Below are positions 35,053-44,338 of a stretch of DNA of 64,000 nucleotides, one piece after another. This stretch comes from Nematostella vectensis. Lineage: Eukaryota > Cnidaria > Anthozoa > Actiniaria > Edwardsiidae. The position numbers and the translations under genes are program-made. How positions within the stretch are numbered: position 1 is the first letter of the stretch; each line of letters starts with the position of its first letter. The notes under the pieces are model-generated. The model was given only the letters and a program-made list of their open reading frames with translations, was not told where the DNA came from and did not search any database. The stretch is from assembly GCF_932526225.1 (NCBI RefSeq), contig NC_064048.1:2037340-2101339 (forward strand), in the 5' to 3' direction.

Positions 35053-36741
35053 CGGGAGTACCTCGTCTACGTGAGATACGAGCTTCGCCCTCTACCTGAG
35101 CAAAATGGTGAGCCTGGGCCAATGTTTGAGCGAGAGGGGAGTGACGCCTTCGCTAACTGTGTTGTGAGCTATGTTGCCGACTTCTTGAGGAATCCCTTGG
35201 TCTAACCAAGACACGAGGCAAGATCCTCGAGCGATTTGACAAGAAGCTGGCCACTACGGGATGCACCAAAGAAGACCTCTTTGAGATGGAAAAGAAGCTC
35301 GAGGTAAAGCTAGTAGTCGTGGACGCCCTGGGTAACGTTCTGTGGGACTCGGGGAAGTACAAGACTAAGACGAGGATCACCATCCCTTGCCACAATAACC
35401 ACGCCTGGGCGGAGCTTCCGACTGAACCACTTGCGATCGCGAGCGTCCACGAAGTCTAGGCTGAGGGGGAGCTTCGTTCGTTATGTCAGGGGGAGGCAGC
35501 GCCTCGCGCTACCAGTTCCGCCGCAAAAACGCGCGAGGCAAAAGTGCGAGAGGTGCTCATTCGCTTTATAAACAGGGCGATCCCCAGAAGCACGAGGATC
35601 TGGCTGTGTGGGCGTGTTATAGTCACGCACGAAGGCAAACTGTACCGATCGGGACAGGACAGGGCGGCTATCGACAGGGCGTTTACAGACGAGACTGGAT
35701 ATGATCCTCAATGGCTCCCTGATGACCACCCAGCCTACCAAGAGTACACCGAAGCTACGCACTCGATGGACGGTGCAATAGGGTATCGCTTCAAGAAGTG
35801 GACCCAAAGAGAGAACATCAGGCCAACGCCTCTTAAATACAGGGACGTCTGGCGAGCGGCGCAGGTTGAGTCCAAAGTGTAGAACAGCAAGGAAAACTTA
35901 GGGGCGCAGCCTCATGCGCATATCGACATGCGTGCGGAGTACCTAGGATGCGAGGACAGTCTCTCCGGCGGCGCCTCGGACGCCATTGATTTGGTACGGA
36001 AATACGGATTCCCTACGAACGTGTATCGTATCGCGGATGTTGCGGGGCGGCCATTGAGCGAGGTTCTTCAACTGACCGGGGCCATTCAGCTGACCGAGTG
36101 GGGGTTCTCTGAGGCCTGCCACCCCTACACTACCGGGAGGGTAGGACAGCACTTGGAACAAAACGAGGGCTGGATCACCACGCCAGAGCTCAAGGACCTG
36201 TTACACTCGGGTGACCTCGTCATGGCCGCGGCGAGGGAGGTGTTGTATAGCGTCGGAATGATTCCATCAAGTTCCCCCACTCCATCGCGCGCCGCCCCGG
36301 CGGCGAAGACTCGCAGGGTCGAGATCTCGCTGTCCGTTTTGGAGGCAAGTACGCTCGCCATGGCGACGAGTCCTCGATCGTAGTCCGCGACCGTGAAGAA
36401 GCCGCGTATCTGACAAACCTCCTTGCGGGCACCGACCACTTACTTAACTTCGAGCATGCCGACGGGGCTCATCTGATCCAATACAAAGACGGTGCCCGGC
36501 GCTCACAATGGTACCATATCAGGGCCTTCGTCTTGGCGTACACAAACATAGCGTTGCGACGCATGTTGAGGCGGATCCCTCGCGAAGACGTCCTCCGAGT
36601 GTGCACAGATGCCATATACGCAAAGGCGGTGCCCGGTGGTGTGAAGCTCGTGGAGCGAAATCCGAGGTATGGAGAGTGGCGCCACAGGAAGCTTGGGTAC
36701 GAGTGGCGACTCGAGGCGGCTTGGGGTCCGAAGAGGTCGCC
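35053..36741 (+). pseudogene. B-family DNA polymerase remnant
   Basis: The coding sense continues from the preceding frame through several frame breaks: 35053-35203, then 35160-35460 (VVVDALGNVLWDSGKYKT), 35544-35882, 35928-about 36290, and about 36300-36741. The last block carries HIRAFVLAYTNIALRRMLRR and VLRVCTDAIYAK, which match the palm motifs of viral/Polinton protein-primed type B polymerases; the TD-A motif holds a catalytic aspartate, with Ala where Ser is usual. Earlier, the DMRAEYLG-like region (about 35930) fits another palm block. The remnant stops abruptly at the 1,840-bp repeat. In the intact family it copies the element's linear genome. Clearly inactive here. Confidence 0.7.
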
Positions 36742-36786
36742 TAGATGCCGGAACGGCAGCAGAAACACGTTTCAACGGCAGCTGCA

Positions 36787-37228
36787 TCACAGCAAGCGAC
36801 TAGCTACGTAGCCGATGGCGAAAGCGCCGGCGCCAATGTACGCCAACTCGGCGTTTTTCTGTGTTTTGCTGGGGATGTAGTAGTCGGACAGCTCAGGAGC
36901 CCGCATCGACTCCAGGGATTGTTCCGGCCGTGTCTGGTTGTGAAGTTTGAGCGCGTAGTCAGTGTCGGTGAAGTTTTGCTTTGCGAGGGACCCTCTCTCG
37001 CGACTTTGAGCTTGCCAATCTAGGATTTTTTTGTAGCCGCTGTTGGTAGCGTCCATAGTCTTGTTGGTATTTCTCTAGGGCCTTGTCGTGCCTCTCCTTC
37101 TCAGCTAAGGCAGGGCTCTCATCGTTCGACAGGAACTTTGCGAGGTAGTTGCCACCAACGAATGCAGTCGCGTTTAGGACGGCGCCGCCAACCAAAATCG
37201 CGATAGAGGCCATGTTTGTGCGAAGCAC
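36787..37228 (-). pseudogene. Small membrane protein of the element, frameshifted (copy 1)
   Basis: Two overlapping minus-strand frames, 37228-36959 (MASIAILVGGAVLNATAFVG, a hydrophobic N-terminal segment, then a charged RHDKALEKYQQDYGRYQQ region) and 37056-36787 (ILDWQAQSRERGSLAKQNFT, NQTRPEQSL, then a hydrophobic C-terminal AYIGAGAFAIGYVASRLL), look like the two halves of one gene separated by a frameshift at about 37000-37050. The parent protein would have a membrane segment at each end. Function unknown. Confidence 0.55.
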
Positions 37229-37353
37229 ACTTCACGTACGCACACTTCACGTGCGCACACTTCAGGTGCTGTGTGTATGTATACGTGTACGTATACGCAT
37301 GTGCAAAGCACGCACGAGTCTAATACGAGGCCTACGCACGCCACAGTACACTA
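37229..37353. promoter_or_regulatory. CGTAYACG-rich spacer
   Basis: Between the two small membrane genes, CACTTCACGTACGC, CACTTCACGTGCGC and CACTTCAGGTGC repeat, followed by a TATACGTGTACGTATACG palindromic stretch. Similar words lie at 37580-37620, 38400-38575 and 41995-42020, always between genes. Promoter or replication role is inference. Confidence 0.35.
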
Positions 37354-37578
37354 CTACATGGGCAGGATCTTCTGGTCCTCAAGGTAACCCTTCAAAGCGA
37401 CAGCACCTGCAACGGCGGCAGTCATTTTTGCGTAGTTCATGGCGTTCGCGGAGGGTTCTTTGGTGAAGTCCTCGCGTAAGACCTTGCGCCCAACCCAGCC
37501 GATACCGGCGACGAGGCCGGTTATGACTGCGGCGTCGGTGATGGTCTTTGTAATCTAGCTCTGCTGTGTCGTCGACAT
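37354..37578 (-). pseudogene. 75-codon membrane protein with internal stop (copy 1)
   Basis: Start ATG at 37578 reads MSTTQQS then TAG, then ITKTITDAAVITGLVAGIGW, KVLREDFTKEPSANAMNYAK, a second hydrophobic stretch and DQKILPM before the stop at 37354. Two short membrane segments are predicted by eye. The early stop at codon 8 is present in all three copies, so it predates the triplication. Translation could only start at a later codon. Too short for standard gene finding. Confidence 0.5.
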
Positions 37579-37663
37579 TATATATATGCGTACACGTACA
37601 CGTATACGTGTGAGATGCACGGACGTGCGGATATGGGTGGGGCCCTCTTGTCTAAATGTCTGC

Positions 37664-38188
37664 TTACTCCATGGATAACAGCCGAGATTTGCATTGTCCG
37701 GGAGCGCGAAGCGCTGTCGCCGGAACGCGATCCTTGGTCTGCTGGGCGGCCGCCAGCGGCGGCCTTGCGGGCGGAGTCACGTCGTCGGTACCTTCGGTAG
37801 CATGCGGGTCGGTAGCTCGCTGGTTAACAGCTGGTGTGCGAGTGAACGCGGCAGCTAGCTCCCGCCTACGTGTGTAGAGGCCGAACAATGTCACTAGAAG
37901 ACCAGCGACCCCGATAACCGAGCTAGCCGGCCAAGCAGAGTTGCTTTCCGGGGCTGGTGTGTCTGTGACGCCTTCGGCATCGTCGGCGCGCAAGCCCTCG
38001 CGTCCCTGCGGCTCGCTCGGCCCCGGGGCCACCGGCGACTGCACGACACGAAGCGTCTCTTTCTTCGCTCTGTTAATCCGGTTCCACTTTGCCAAGCGCC
38101 TTCCGGCTTCAACTCGCCCAGGGTGTTTAGGCCGGGTCGCGGGTGGTTCGGGGCTCGTGATTCTCTCCGATAGCTTTGGGACCGCCAC
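37664..38188 (-). CDS. Element membrane protein, Lys/Arg-Trp-Asn type (copy 1)
   Basis: The 174-residue frame has a basic segment (KHPGRVEAGRRLAKWNRINR), a Pro/Ser/Glu linker and one clear membrane segment (SSVIGVAGLLVTLFGLY) followed by RRR, suggesting a single-pass protein. In copy 3 the same frame starts further upstream in a capsid-like leader, so the MAVPKLSER start here is likely secondary. Function unknown; small proteins with this layout occur near structural genes of Polinton-like elements. Confidence 0.4.
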   Translation of the reverse strand: MAVPKLSERITSPEPPATRPKHPGRVEAGRRLAKWNRINRAKKETLRVVQSPVAPGPSEPQGREGLRADDAEGVTDTPAPESNSAWPASSVIGVAGLLVTLFGLYTRRRELAAAFTRTPAVNQRATDPHATEGTDDVTPPARPPLAAAQQTKDRVPATALRAPGQCKSRLLSME

Positions 38189-38229
38189 ATATAGCGTCTC
38201 GCCTGGGGAGGCCGTCGACGGGCTGCGAG

Positions 38230-38423
38230 CTTAACCACTTGCGCACTCGATCTATGGATGCTGAGCCCTTGGGAAGTTTGGCATGCAGAGCGGTCACTCC
38301 CTGGAAGCCGCCTCTGGCGTAGTATATAGGACGAAGGAACGCACCAAGTTCTTCGTCGGACATGCGCTTGCCGTTCCGGCGGGCCGTTACGTGTGTATCG
38401 CGATACATTGCAATGCGTTGCAA
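38230..38423 (-). pseudogene. Integrase-like N-terminal fragment (copy 1)
   Basis: DEELGAFLRPIYYARGGFQG and DRVRKWLSSQ resemble the N-terminal domain of the retroviral-type integrases of Polinton-like elements. Right after the KWLSSQ motif (about 38230) the sequence changes to the capsid-like/membrane-protein gene, so the catalytic DDE core is gone. The rest of the 98-residue frame is an out-of-frame reading of that neighbour. The same fragment recurs in copy 2 but not in copy 3. Confidence 0.45.
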
Positions 38424-38435
38424 CGCATGTATCAG
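38398..38435. other. Imperfect hairpin
   Basis: GATACATTGCAATGCG followed by TTGCAACGCATGTATC forms an imperfect inverted repeat just upstream of the integrase-like fragment. Repeated at 40238-40275. It could be a recombination relic or a transcription signal. Confidence 0.45.
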
Positions 38436-38581
38436 TCTCCAACAGGCGGATGCCGTCTGCTACGCCTTCGGCGTACGTATACGCATGCGTACACGCACTG
38501 CTGCGCGAAGCGCTCGGTCTGCAATCATCTACGTATACGTACGTATAAGTACGTATACGCACAGCATGGAAAAAGGCCGCC

Positions 38582-40421
38582 TAGATGCCGGAACGGCAGC
38601 AGAAACACGTTTCAACGGCAGCTGCATCACAGCAAGCGACTAGCTACGTAGCCGATGGCGAAAGCGCCGGCGCCAATGTACGCCAACTCGGCGTTTTTCT
38701 GTGTTTTGCTGGGGATGTAGTAGTCGGACAGCTCAGGAGCCCGCATCGACTCCAGGGATTGTTCCGGCCGGGTCTGGTTGTGAAGTTTGAGCGCGTAGTC
38801 AGTGTCGGTGAAGTTTTGCTTTGCGAGGGACCCTCTCTCGCGACTTTGAGCTTGCCAATCTAGGATTTTTTTGTAGCCGCTGTTGGTAGCGTCCATAGTC
38901 TTGTTGGTATTTCTCTAGGGCCTTGTCGTGCCTCTCCTTCTCAGCTAAGGCAGGGCTCTCATCGTTCGACAGGAACTTTGCGAGGTAGTTGCCACCAACG
39001 AATGCAGTCGCGTTTAGGACGGCGCCGCCAACCAAAATCGCGATAGAGGCCATGTTTGTGCGAAGCACACTTCACGTACGCACACTTCACGTGCGCACAC
39101 TTCAGGTGCTGTGTGTATGTTTACGTGTACGTATACGCATGTGCAAAGCACGCACGAGTCTAATACGAGGCCTACGCACGCCACAGTACACTACTACATG
39201 GGCAGGATCTTCTGGTCCTCAAGGTAACCCTTCAAAGCGACAGCACCTGCAACGGCGGCAGTCATTTTTGCGTAGTTCATGGCGTTCGCGGAGGGTTCTT
39301 TGGTGAAGTCCTCGCGTAAGACCTTGCGCCCAACCCAGCCGATACCGGCGACGAGGCCGGTTATGACTGCGGCGTCGGTGATGGTCTTTGTAATCTAGCT
39401 CTGCTGTGTCGTCGACATTATATATATGCGTACACGTACACGTATACGTGTGAGATGCACGGACGTGCGGATATGGGTGGGGCCCTCTTGTCTAAATGTC
39501 TGCTTACTCCATGGATAACAGCCGAGATTTGCATTGTCCGGGAGCGCGAAGCGCTGTCGCCGGAACGCGATCCTTGGTCTGCTGGGCGGCCGCCAGCGGC
39601 GGCCTTGCGGGCGGAGTCACGTCGTCGGTACCTTCGGTAGCATGCGGGTCGGTAGCTCGCTGGTTAACAGCTGGTGTGCGAGTGAACGCGGCAGCTAGCT
39701 CCCGCCTACGTGTGTAGAGGCCGAACAATGTCACTAGAAGACCAGCGACCCCGATAACCGAGCTAGCCGGCCAAGCAGAGTTGCTTTCCGGGGCTGGTGT
39801 GTGTGTGACGCCTTCGGCATCGTCGGCGCGCAAGCCCTCGCGTCCCTGCGGCTCGCTCGGCCCCGGGGCCACCGGCGACTGCACGACACGAAGCGTCTCT
39901 TTCTTCGCTCTGTTAATCCGGTTCCACTTTGCCAAGCGCCTTCCGGCTTCAACTCGCCCAGGGTGTTTAGGCCGGGTCGCGGGTGGTTCGGGGCTCGTGA
40001 TTCTCTCCGATAGCTTTGGGACCGCCACATATAGCGTCTCGCCTGGGGAGGCCGTCGACGGGCTGCGAGCTTAACCACTTGCGCACTCGATCTATGGATG
40101 CTGAGCCCTTGGGAAGTTTGGCATGCAGAGCGGTCACTCCCTGGAAGCCGCCTCTGGCGTAGTATATAGGACGAAGGAACGCACCAAGTTCTTCGTCGGA
40201 CATGCGCTTGCCGTTCCGGCGGGCCGTTACGTGTGTATCGCGATACATTGCAATGCGTTGCAACGCATGTATCAGTCTCCAACAGGCGGATGCCGTCTGC
40301 TACGCCTTCGGCGTACGTATACGCATGCGTACACGCACTGCTGCGCGAAGCGCTCGGTCTGCAATCATCTACGTATACGTACGTATAAGTACGTATACGC
40401 ACAGCATGGAAAAAGGCCGCC
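38582..40421 (-). repeat. 1,840-bp tandem unit, copy 2
   Basis: Nearly identical to copy 1. Equivalent genes: split small membrane protein 38627-39068, 75-codon protein 39194-39418, membrane protein 39504-40028, integrase-like fragment about 40070-40263. All the same breaks are present. Confidence 0.95.
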
Positions 40422-41902
40422 TAGATGCCGGAACGGCAGCAGAAACACGTTTCAACGGCAGCTGCATAACAGCAAGCGACTAGCTACGTAGCCGATGGCG
40501 AAAGCGCCGGCGCCAATGTACGCCAACTCGGCGTTTTTCTGTGTTTTGCTGGGGATGTAGTAGTCGGACAGCTCAGGAGCCCGCATCGACTCCAGGGATT
40601 GTTCCGGCCGGGTCTGGTTGTGAAGTTTGAGCGCGTAGTCAGTGTCGGTGAAGTTTTGCTTTGCGAGGGACCCTCTCTCGCGACTTTGAGCTTGCCAATC
40701 TAGGATTTTTTTGTAGCCGCTGTTGGTAGCGTCCATAGTCTTGTTGGTATTTCTCTAGGGCCTTGTCGTGCCTCTCCTTCTCAGCTAAGGCAGGGCTCTC
40801 ATCGTTCGACAGGAACTTTGCGAGGTAGTTGCCACCAACGAATGCAGTCGCGTTTAGGACGGCGCCGCCAACCAAAATCGCGATAGAGGCCATGTTTGTG
40901 CGAAGCACACTTCACGTACGCACACTTCACGTGCGCACACTTCAGGTGCTGTGTGTATGTATACGTGTACGTATACGCATGTGCAAAGCACGCACGAGTC
41001 TAATACGAGGCCTACGCACGCCACAGTACACTACTACATGGGCAGGATCTTCTGGTCCTCAAGGTAACCCTTCAAAGCGACAGCACCTGCAACGGCGGCA
41101 GTCATTTTTGCGTAGTTCATGGCGTTCGCGGAGGGTTCTTTGGTGAAGTCCTCGCGTAAGACCTTGCGCCCAACCCAGCCGATACCGGCGACGAGGCCGG
41201 TTATGACTGCGGCGTCGGTGATGGTCTTTGTAATCTAGCTCTGCTGTGTCGTCGACATTATATATATGCGTACACGTACACGTATACGTGTGAGATGCAC
41301 GGACGTGCGGATATGGGTGGGGCCCTCTTGTCTAAATGTCTGCTTACTCCATGGATAACAGCCGAGATTTGCATTGTCCGGGAGCGCGAAGCGCTGTCGC
41401 CGGAACGCGATCCTTGGTCTGCTGGGCGGCCGCCAGCGGCGGCCTTGCGGGCGGAGTCACGTCGTCGGTACCTTCGGTAGCATGCGGGTCGGTAGCTCGC
41501 TGGTTAACAGCTGGTGTGCGAGTGAACGCGGCAGCTAGCTCCCGCCTACGTGTGTAGAGGCCGAACAATGTCACTAGAAGACCAGCGACCCCGATAACCG
41601 AGCTAGCCGGCCAAGCAGAGTTGCTTTCCGGGGCTGGTGTGTGTGTGACGCCTTCGGCATCGTCGGCGCGCAAGCCCTCGCGTCCCTGCGGCTCGCTCGG
41701 CCCCGGGGCCACCGGCGACTGCACGACACGAAGCGTCTCTTTCTTCGCTCTGTTAATCCGGTTCCACTTTGCCAAGCGCCTTCCGGCTTCAACTCGCCCA
41801 GGGTGTTTAGGCCGGGTCGCGGGTGGTTCGGGGCTCGTGATTCTCTCCGATAGCTTTGGGACCGCCACATATAGCGTCTCGCCTGGGGAGGCCGTCGACG
41901 GG
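40422..41902 (-). repeat. 1,840-bp tandem unit, copy 3 (truncated)
   Basis: Identical layout to copies 1 and 2 up to GCCGTCGACGGG (about 41891-41902), where it departs: copies 1 and 2 continue into the integrase-like fragment, copy 3 continues into the capsid-like leader. Equivalent genes: 40452-40908 and 41034-41258. The small membrane protein in this copy has lost its stop (TGA to TTA, about 40465), adding LCSCR. Confidence 0.95.
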
Positions 41903-41994
41903 TTGAGAGTGACCCGGTGAACAGTTCTCTCGGCTTTCAACCCCAGAGGAGTTCTGGGTGTTCGCTGGGGGTCGAGTTTATCGCTGACTGACAT
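41344..41994 (-). CDS. Capsid-leader/membrane protein fusion (copy 3)
   Basis: From ATG at 41994 the frame reads MSVSDKLDPQRTPRTPLG, ERTVHRVTLNPSTASPGETL and YVAVPKL, which I match to the N terminus of the major capsid protein of cnidarian Polinton-like elements. It then runs without a break into the KHPGRVEAGRRLAKWNRINR membrane protein, 216 residues in all. The bulk of a capsid gene is therefore deleted and its start fused to the next gene. The longer 412-residue frame upstream of 41994 is antisense to the 42.1-kb gene and is not real. The capsid assignment is by family memory and should be checked. Confidence 0.45.
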   Translation of the reverse strand: MSVSDKLDPQRTPRTPLGLKAERTVHRVTLNPSTASPGETLYVAVPKLSERITSPEPPATRPKHPGRVEAGRRLAKWNRINRAKKETLRVVQSPVAPGPSEPQGREGLRADDAEGVTHTPAPESNSAWPASSVIGVAGLLVTLFGLYTRRRELAAAFTRTPAVNQRATDPHATEGTDDVTPPARPPLAAAQQTKDRVPATALRAPGQCKSRLLSME

Positions 41995-42097
41995 CGTATA
42001 CGTATATCGTATATACATAAAGTACGAAGCCGCGTGGCTATGGTGCGGACTGTTAGACATGTCTAATATAGCATAGCACGAGTTATGCGCACGCATT

Positions 42098-42841
42098 ATG
42101 GGTGCTGTTGACGTTGACATTGACGATACCTTGCCGGGTGCGTCCGCCGGTCGCGGGGCGGGGGACGACGAGACGACGCCCCTCATCCCGTTTGACCCCG
42201 ACGATGGGGAGTCGATCCCAATGACGAGCACGTCGTCGCGTACACATGCTGCGCATAGCATGGCTACGCGAAGCGCAACGCAAACCGCCGGAACGGCAAG
42301 CGCTGACAACTCGTTCATCACAGCGGGTGCAGCGACAAGACTCGGTCTCCAGTCCCTCAGGGAGGAATACCCAGACCTTAACGAGAATCTGCTACGGTTC
42401 CAGTCAAACCGGAGGGGAAAGACGCTAATACAGGTTCGCAACCTCGGCAAAGGAGGTTGGTCTAAACCAAGACAGCTGTTCAACGAGGACGGGGGCGTCC
42501 GACAGGACGTTGCAACGCTGAGAGGCTTCAGGCTGGCGATGGGGTCCGTGGCAGAGATAGACGCGGTCATCCAGGAGAACACAGAACGGGTCCAAGAGCT
42601 GCTAACCCTAACCCTAACCCTAACCCTAACCCTAACCCTAACCCTAATTCTAACCCTAACCTAACCCTAACCTAACCCTAACCCTAACCCTAACTGCCTA
42701 CTAGTAGGCAGCATCGCGAACTTCGTGTTTAAGGCTGCAGGAGAAGCGGTGAAATTCCTTGGCGAAAATGCGTGGCTGCTCATTCTAGCCGTAGCCGCGT
42801 TCTTGGTTCGTCGAATGCAAAGCAGTCATCGGAACAAGTAA
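42098..42841 (+). pseudogene. Element gene interrupted by telomere repeats
   Basis: From ATG at 42098 the frame has an acidic, Thr/Ser-rich N-terminal part (TTPLIPFDPDDGESIPMTST), then LQSLREEYPDLNENLLRFQS, LIQVRNLGKGGWSKPRQLFN and an acidic helix up to VQELL. A tract of CCCTAA repeats follows at 42602-42693, ending the frame at a TAA. Beyond the tract the same frame resumes (VGSIANFVFKAAGEAVKFLG, ENAWLLILAVAAFLVRRMQ) with a C-terminal membrane segment and a stop at 42839-42841. So it was one gene with a C-terminal anchor. Function unknown. It converges on the minus-strand gene ending at 42826. Confidence 0.55.
42602..42693 (+). repeat. Interstitial telomere-repeat tract (CCCTAA)n
   Basis: About 14-15 units of CCCTAA on the plus strand, with several shortened CCTAA units and one ATTCTAA variant in the right half. 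This is the animal TTAGGG telomere repeat in the reverse sense. It sits inside a coding gene. Confidence 0.95.
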
Positions 42842-44308
42842 TACGCCGCGGCCACCGCGAGTGCCGACAGCCCCGCCTTGAGGGCGGTGTGGTCACTTTT
42901 TTCGCCCGACATGCTATGCGCAGCGTGCGTACGTGGAGAGGGGGCAGGGGCCGCGCCCTCTGCGTGCACTTTCGCAGGGGCGGAATCCTTGCTTTGCCGC
43001 CGGGACGGCACGCGGTCGATCCCAGGGTCAGTCACGTGTTGCACCCTAGGATGCCCACCGGCCATGTTATGAGAACCGACTGGCTTTGTCTCGGTGTTGG
43101 TCGCGTTTGAGCCGAGCGTCATGGAGTCCGTGGCTTTCTGTAGCTTATATTGTTGTAGCCCACGACGCTTTGCGTGTTTATCACCAGATCGCTCGGCATC
43201 AGCCACACTCCTGGTGCGACCGCAAGACTCAGTCTCACCTTGGCCTCCTGCACGGCCAACTGGTACCTTTGCACGCTTTGAGCGATGTCGTTTTCTATGA
43301 TCGCGTCTTCAAGCAGCTTCGTGAACTCCGCCTGCGCCTCCATGGCCGGCCCAAAGGCCCCCGCGATAGAGGAACGGACGTTTACCTGCGCGCCAAGCAC
43401 TGTGTAGACGAACGCCTCGACCGAGCGATCGAGTCTTCCTAGCCCTGCTTTTGTCAGCCCCTCACCTTTGGGAGGCGCAAACCAGCTATATTGCACGCCC
43501 CCGTGGTCGTCGTTGCTTCCCACTATTATACGTCCCACCTTCGTCGCTAAACAGATTGAGGTGGCTCGGGTACTCGTCCGCCGCCGTGTCGTAGCCACGG
43601 ATCACGTGCACGTTGCGATACCCCTCCCCCGGGTAGAACACAAACACATCGCCTAGCCCGTGGTTCCGCCCGCCTTCCCATCGGAAGTCCGGCTTACGCG
43701 GCAAACCGAACTCTATACATAGACGCTCGAAAGCGGCCTTCTTGTAGGGGTTACCTTTTTGCGTGAACGGGCTGTCGCCAGGCAGGGGGGCGCCGAGCTC
43801 GTAGAGTATCCTCCGGGTGGTAAAGTAGACGTGAAACCTTAGAAATCCCCTGATGACAGAGGGGAGCGTGGTGAAAGTGGTCGACTAGGGACACCCCACA
43901 TCCGGCGGTCGCAAAGTTGAGTTGCTGTGGCCAGTACCCATAGGAAGGCTCCGATAGCCACCGGCGAGACTCCTTGGCGGACTTGTGCGTGACTACTGTC
44001 TCTTTGCATATGTCTCGGATCCTAGTCGTGAATGATTTGTCCTCAGCCACGTGTATCTCTAGCAGCGTGAGTAGTGGGGTGATGTCTGAGGCCGTGCTCT
44101 CCACGGGGGTCGCGGGCACGGCGTAGAGCACCTTTTGCGCGAGGGTCAGAGACCTGGGGAAACCGGTCTTTGCGCGTTTGACTTGTTCGGCTATAGCGTG
44201 TTTGATATGTCCGGCTATAGAGGCTCCCGCCGCAACTGCCACCTTCTTCGTCTCCTCCTCCTCCCTTCGGGGAACCTCGTTCAGCATCCGCCAGCCTTCC
44301 CAATCCAT
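42826..44308 (-). pseudogene. Large element gene, several frameshifts (structural-like)
   Basis: Minus-strand coding sense starts at 44308 (MDWEGWRMLNEVPRREEEET) and runs to about 43870 (SFTTRIRDICKETVVTHKSA, PSYGYWPQQLNFATAGCGV), shifts frame to about 43530 (KAAFERLCIEFGLPRKPDFR, GLGDVFVFYPGEGYR, HLNLFSDEGGTYNS), shifts again to 43119 (AGLGRLDRSVEAFVYTVLGA, AVQEAKVRLSLAVAPGVWLM, TQSVVGYNN), and a fourth frame ends at 42826 with a hydrophobic C-terminal segment (TALKAGLSALAVAAAYYLFR). The family recurs in cnidarian Polinton-like elements; its role is not established, though a particle or packaging role is plausible. Its start is only 30 bp from the divergent gene at 44339. Confidence 0.5.
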
Positions 44309-44338
44309 GCTCAGCCCTATTAAACACGAAGGCGGGCT

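Larger units (their letters stand above)
36742..38581 (-). repeat. 1,840-bp tandem unit, copy 1
   Basis: A block present at +1,840 and, truncated, at +3,680. It carries, in minus-strand order, an integrase-like fragment, a membrane-protein frame with a capsid-like leader, a 75-codon membrane protein, and a second small membrane protein. Only a handful of substitutions separate the copies (for example GCCGTGTC/GCCGGGTC near 36930, TGTATAC/TGTTTAC near 37280, GTGTCTG/GTGTGTG near 37960). Confidence 0.95.

Noticed and set aside
37894-38562. 222-residue minus-strand frame in each 1,840-bp unit
   Set aside because: It is another phase of the membrane-protein and integrase-like regions, with low-complexity Arg/Ser composition and no family resemblance.
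41995-42582. N-terminal half of the 412-residue minus-strand frame
   Set aside because: It lies antisense to the 42098-42841 gene; real similarity starts only at the ATG at 41994.
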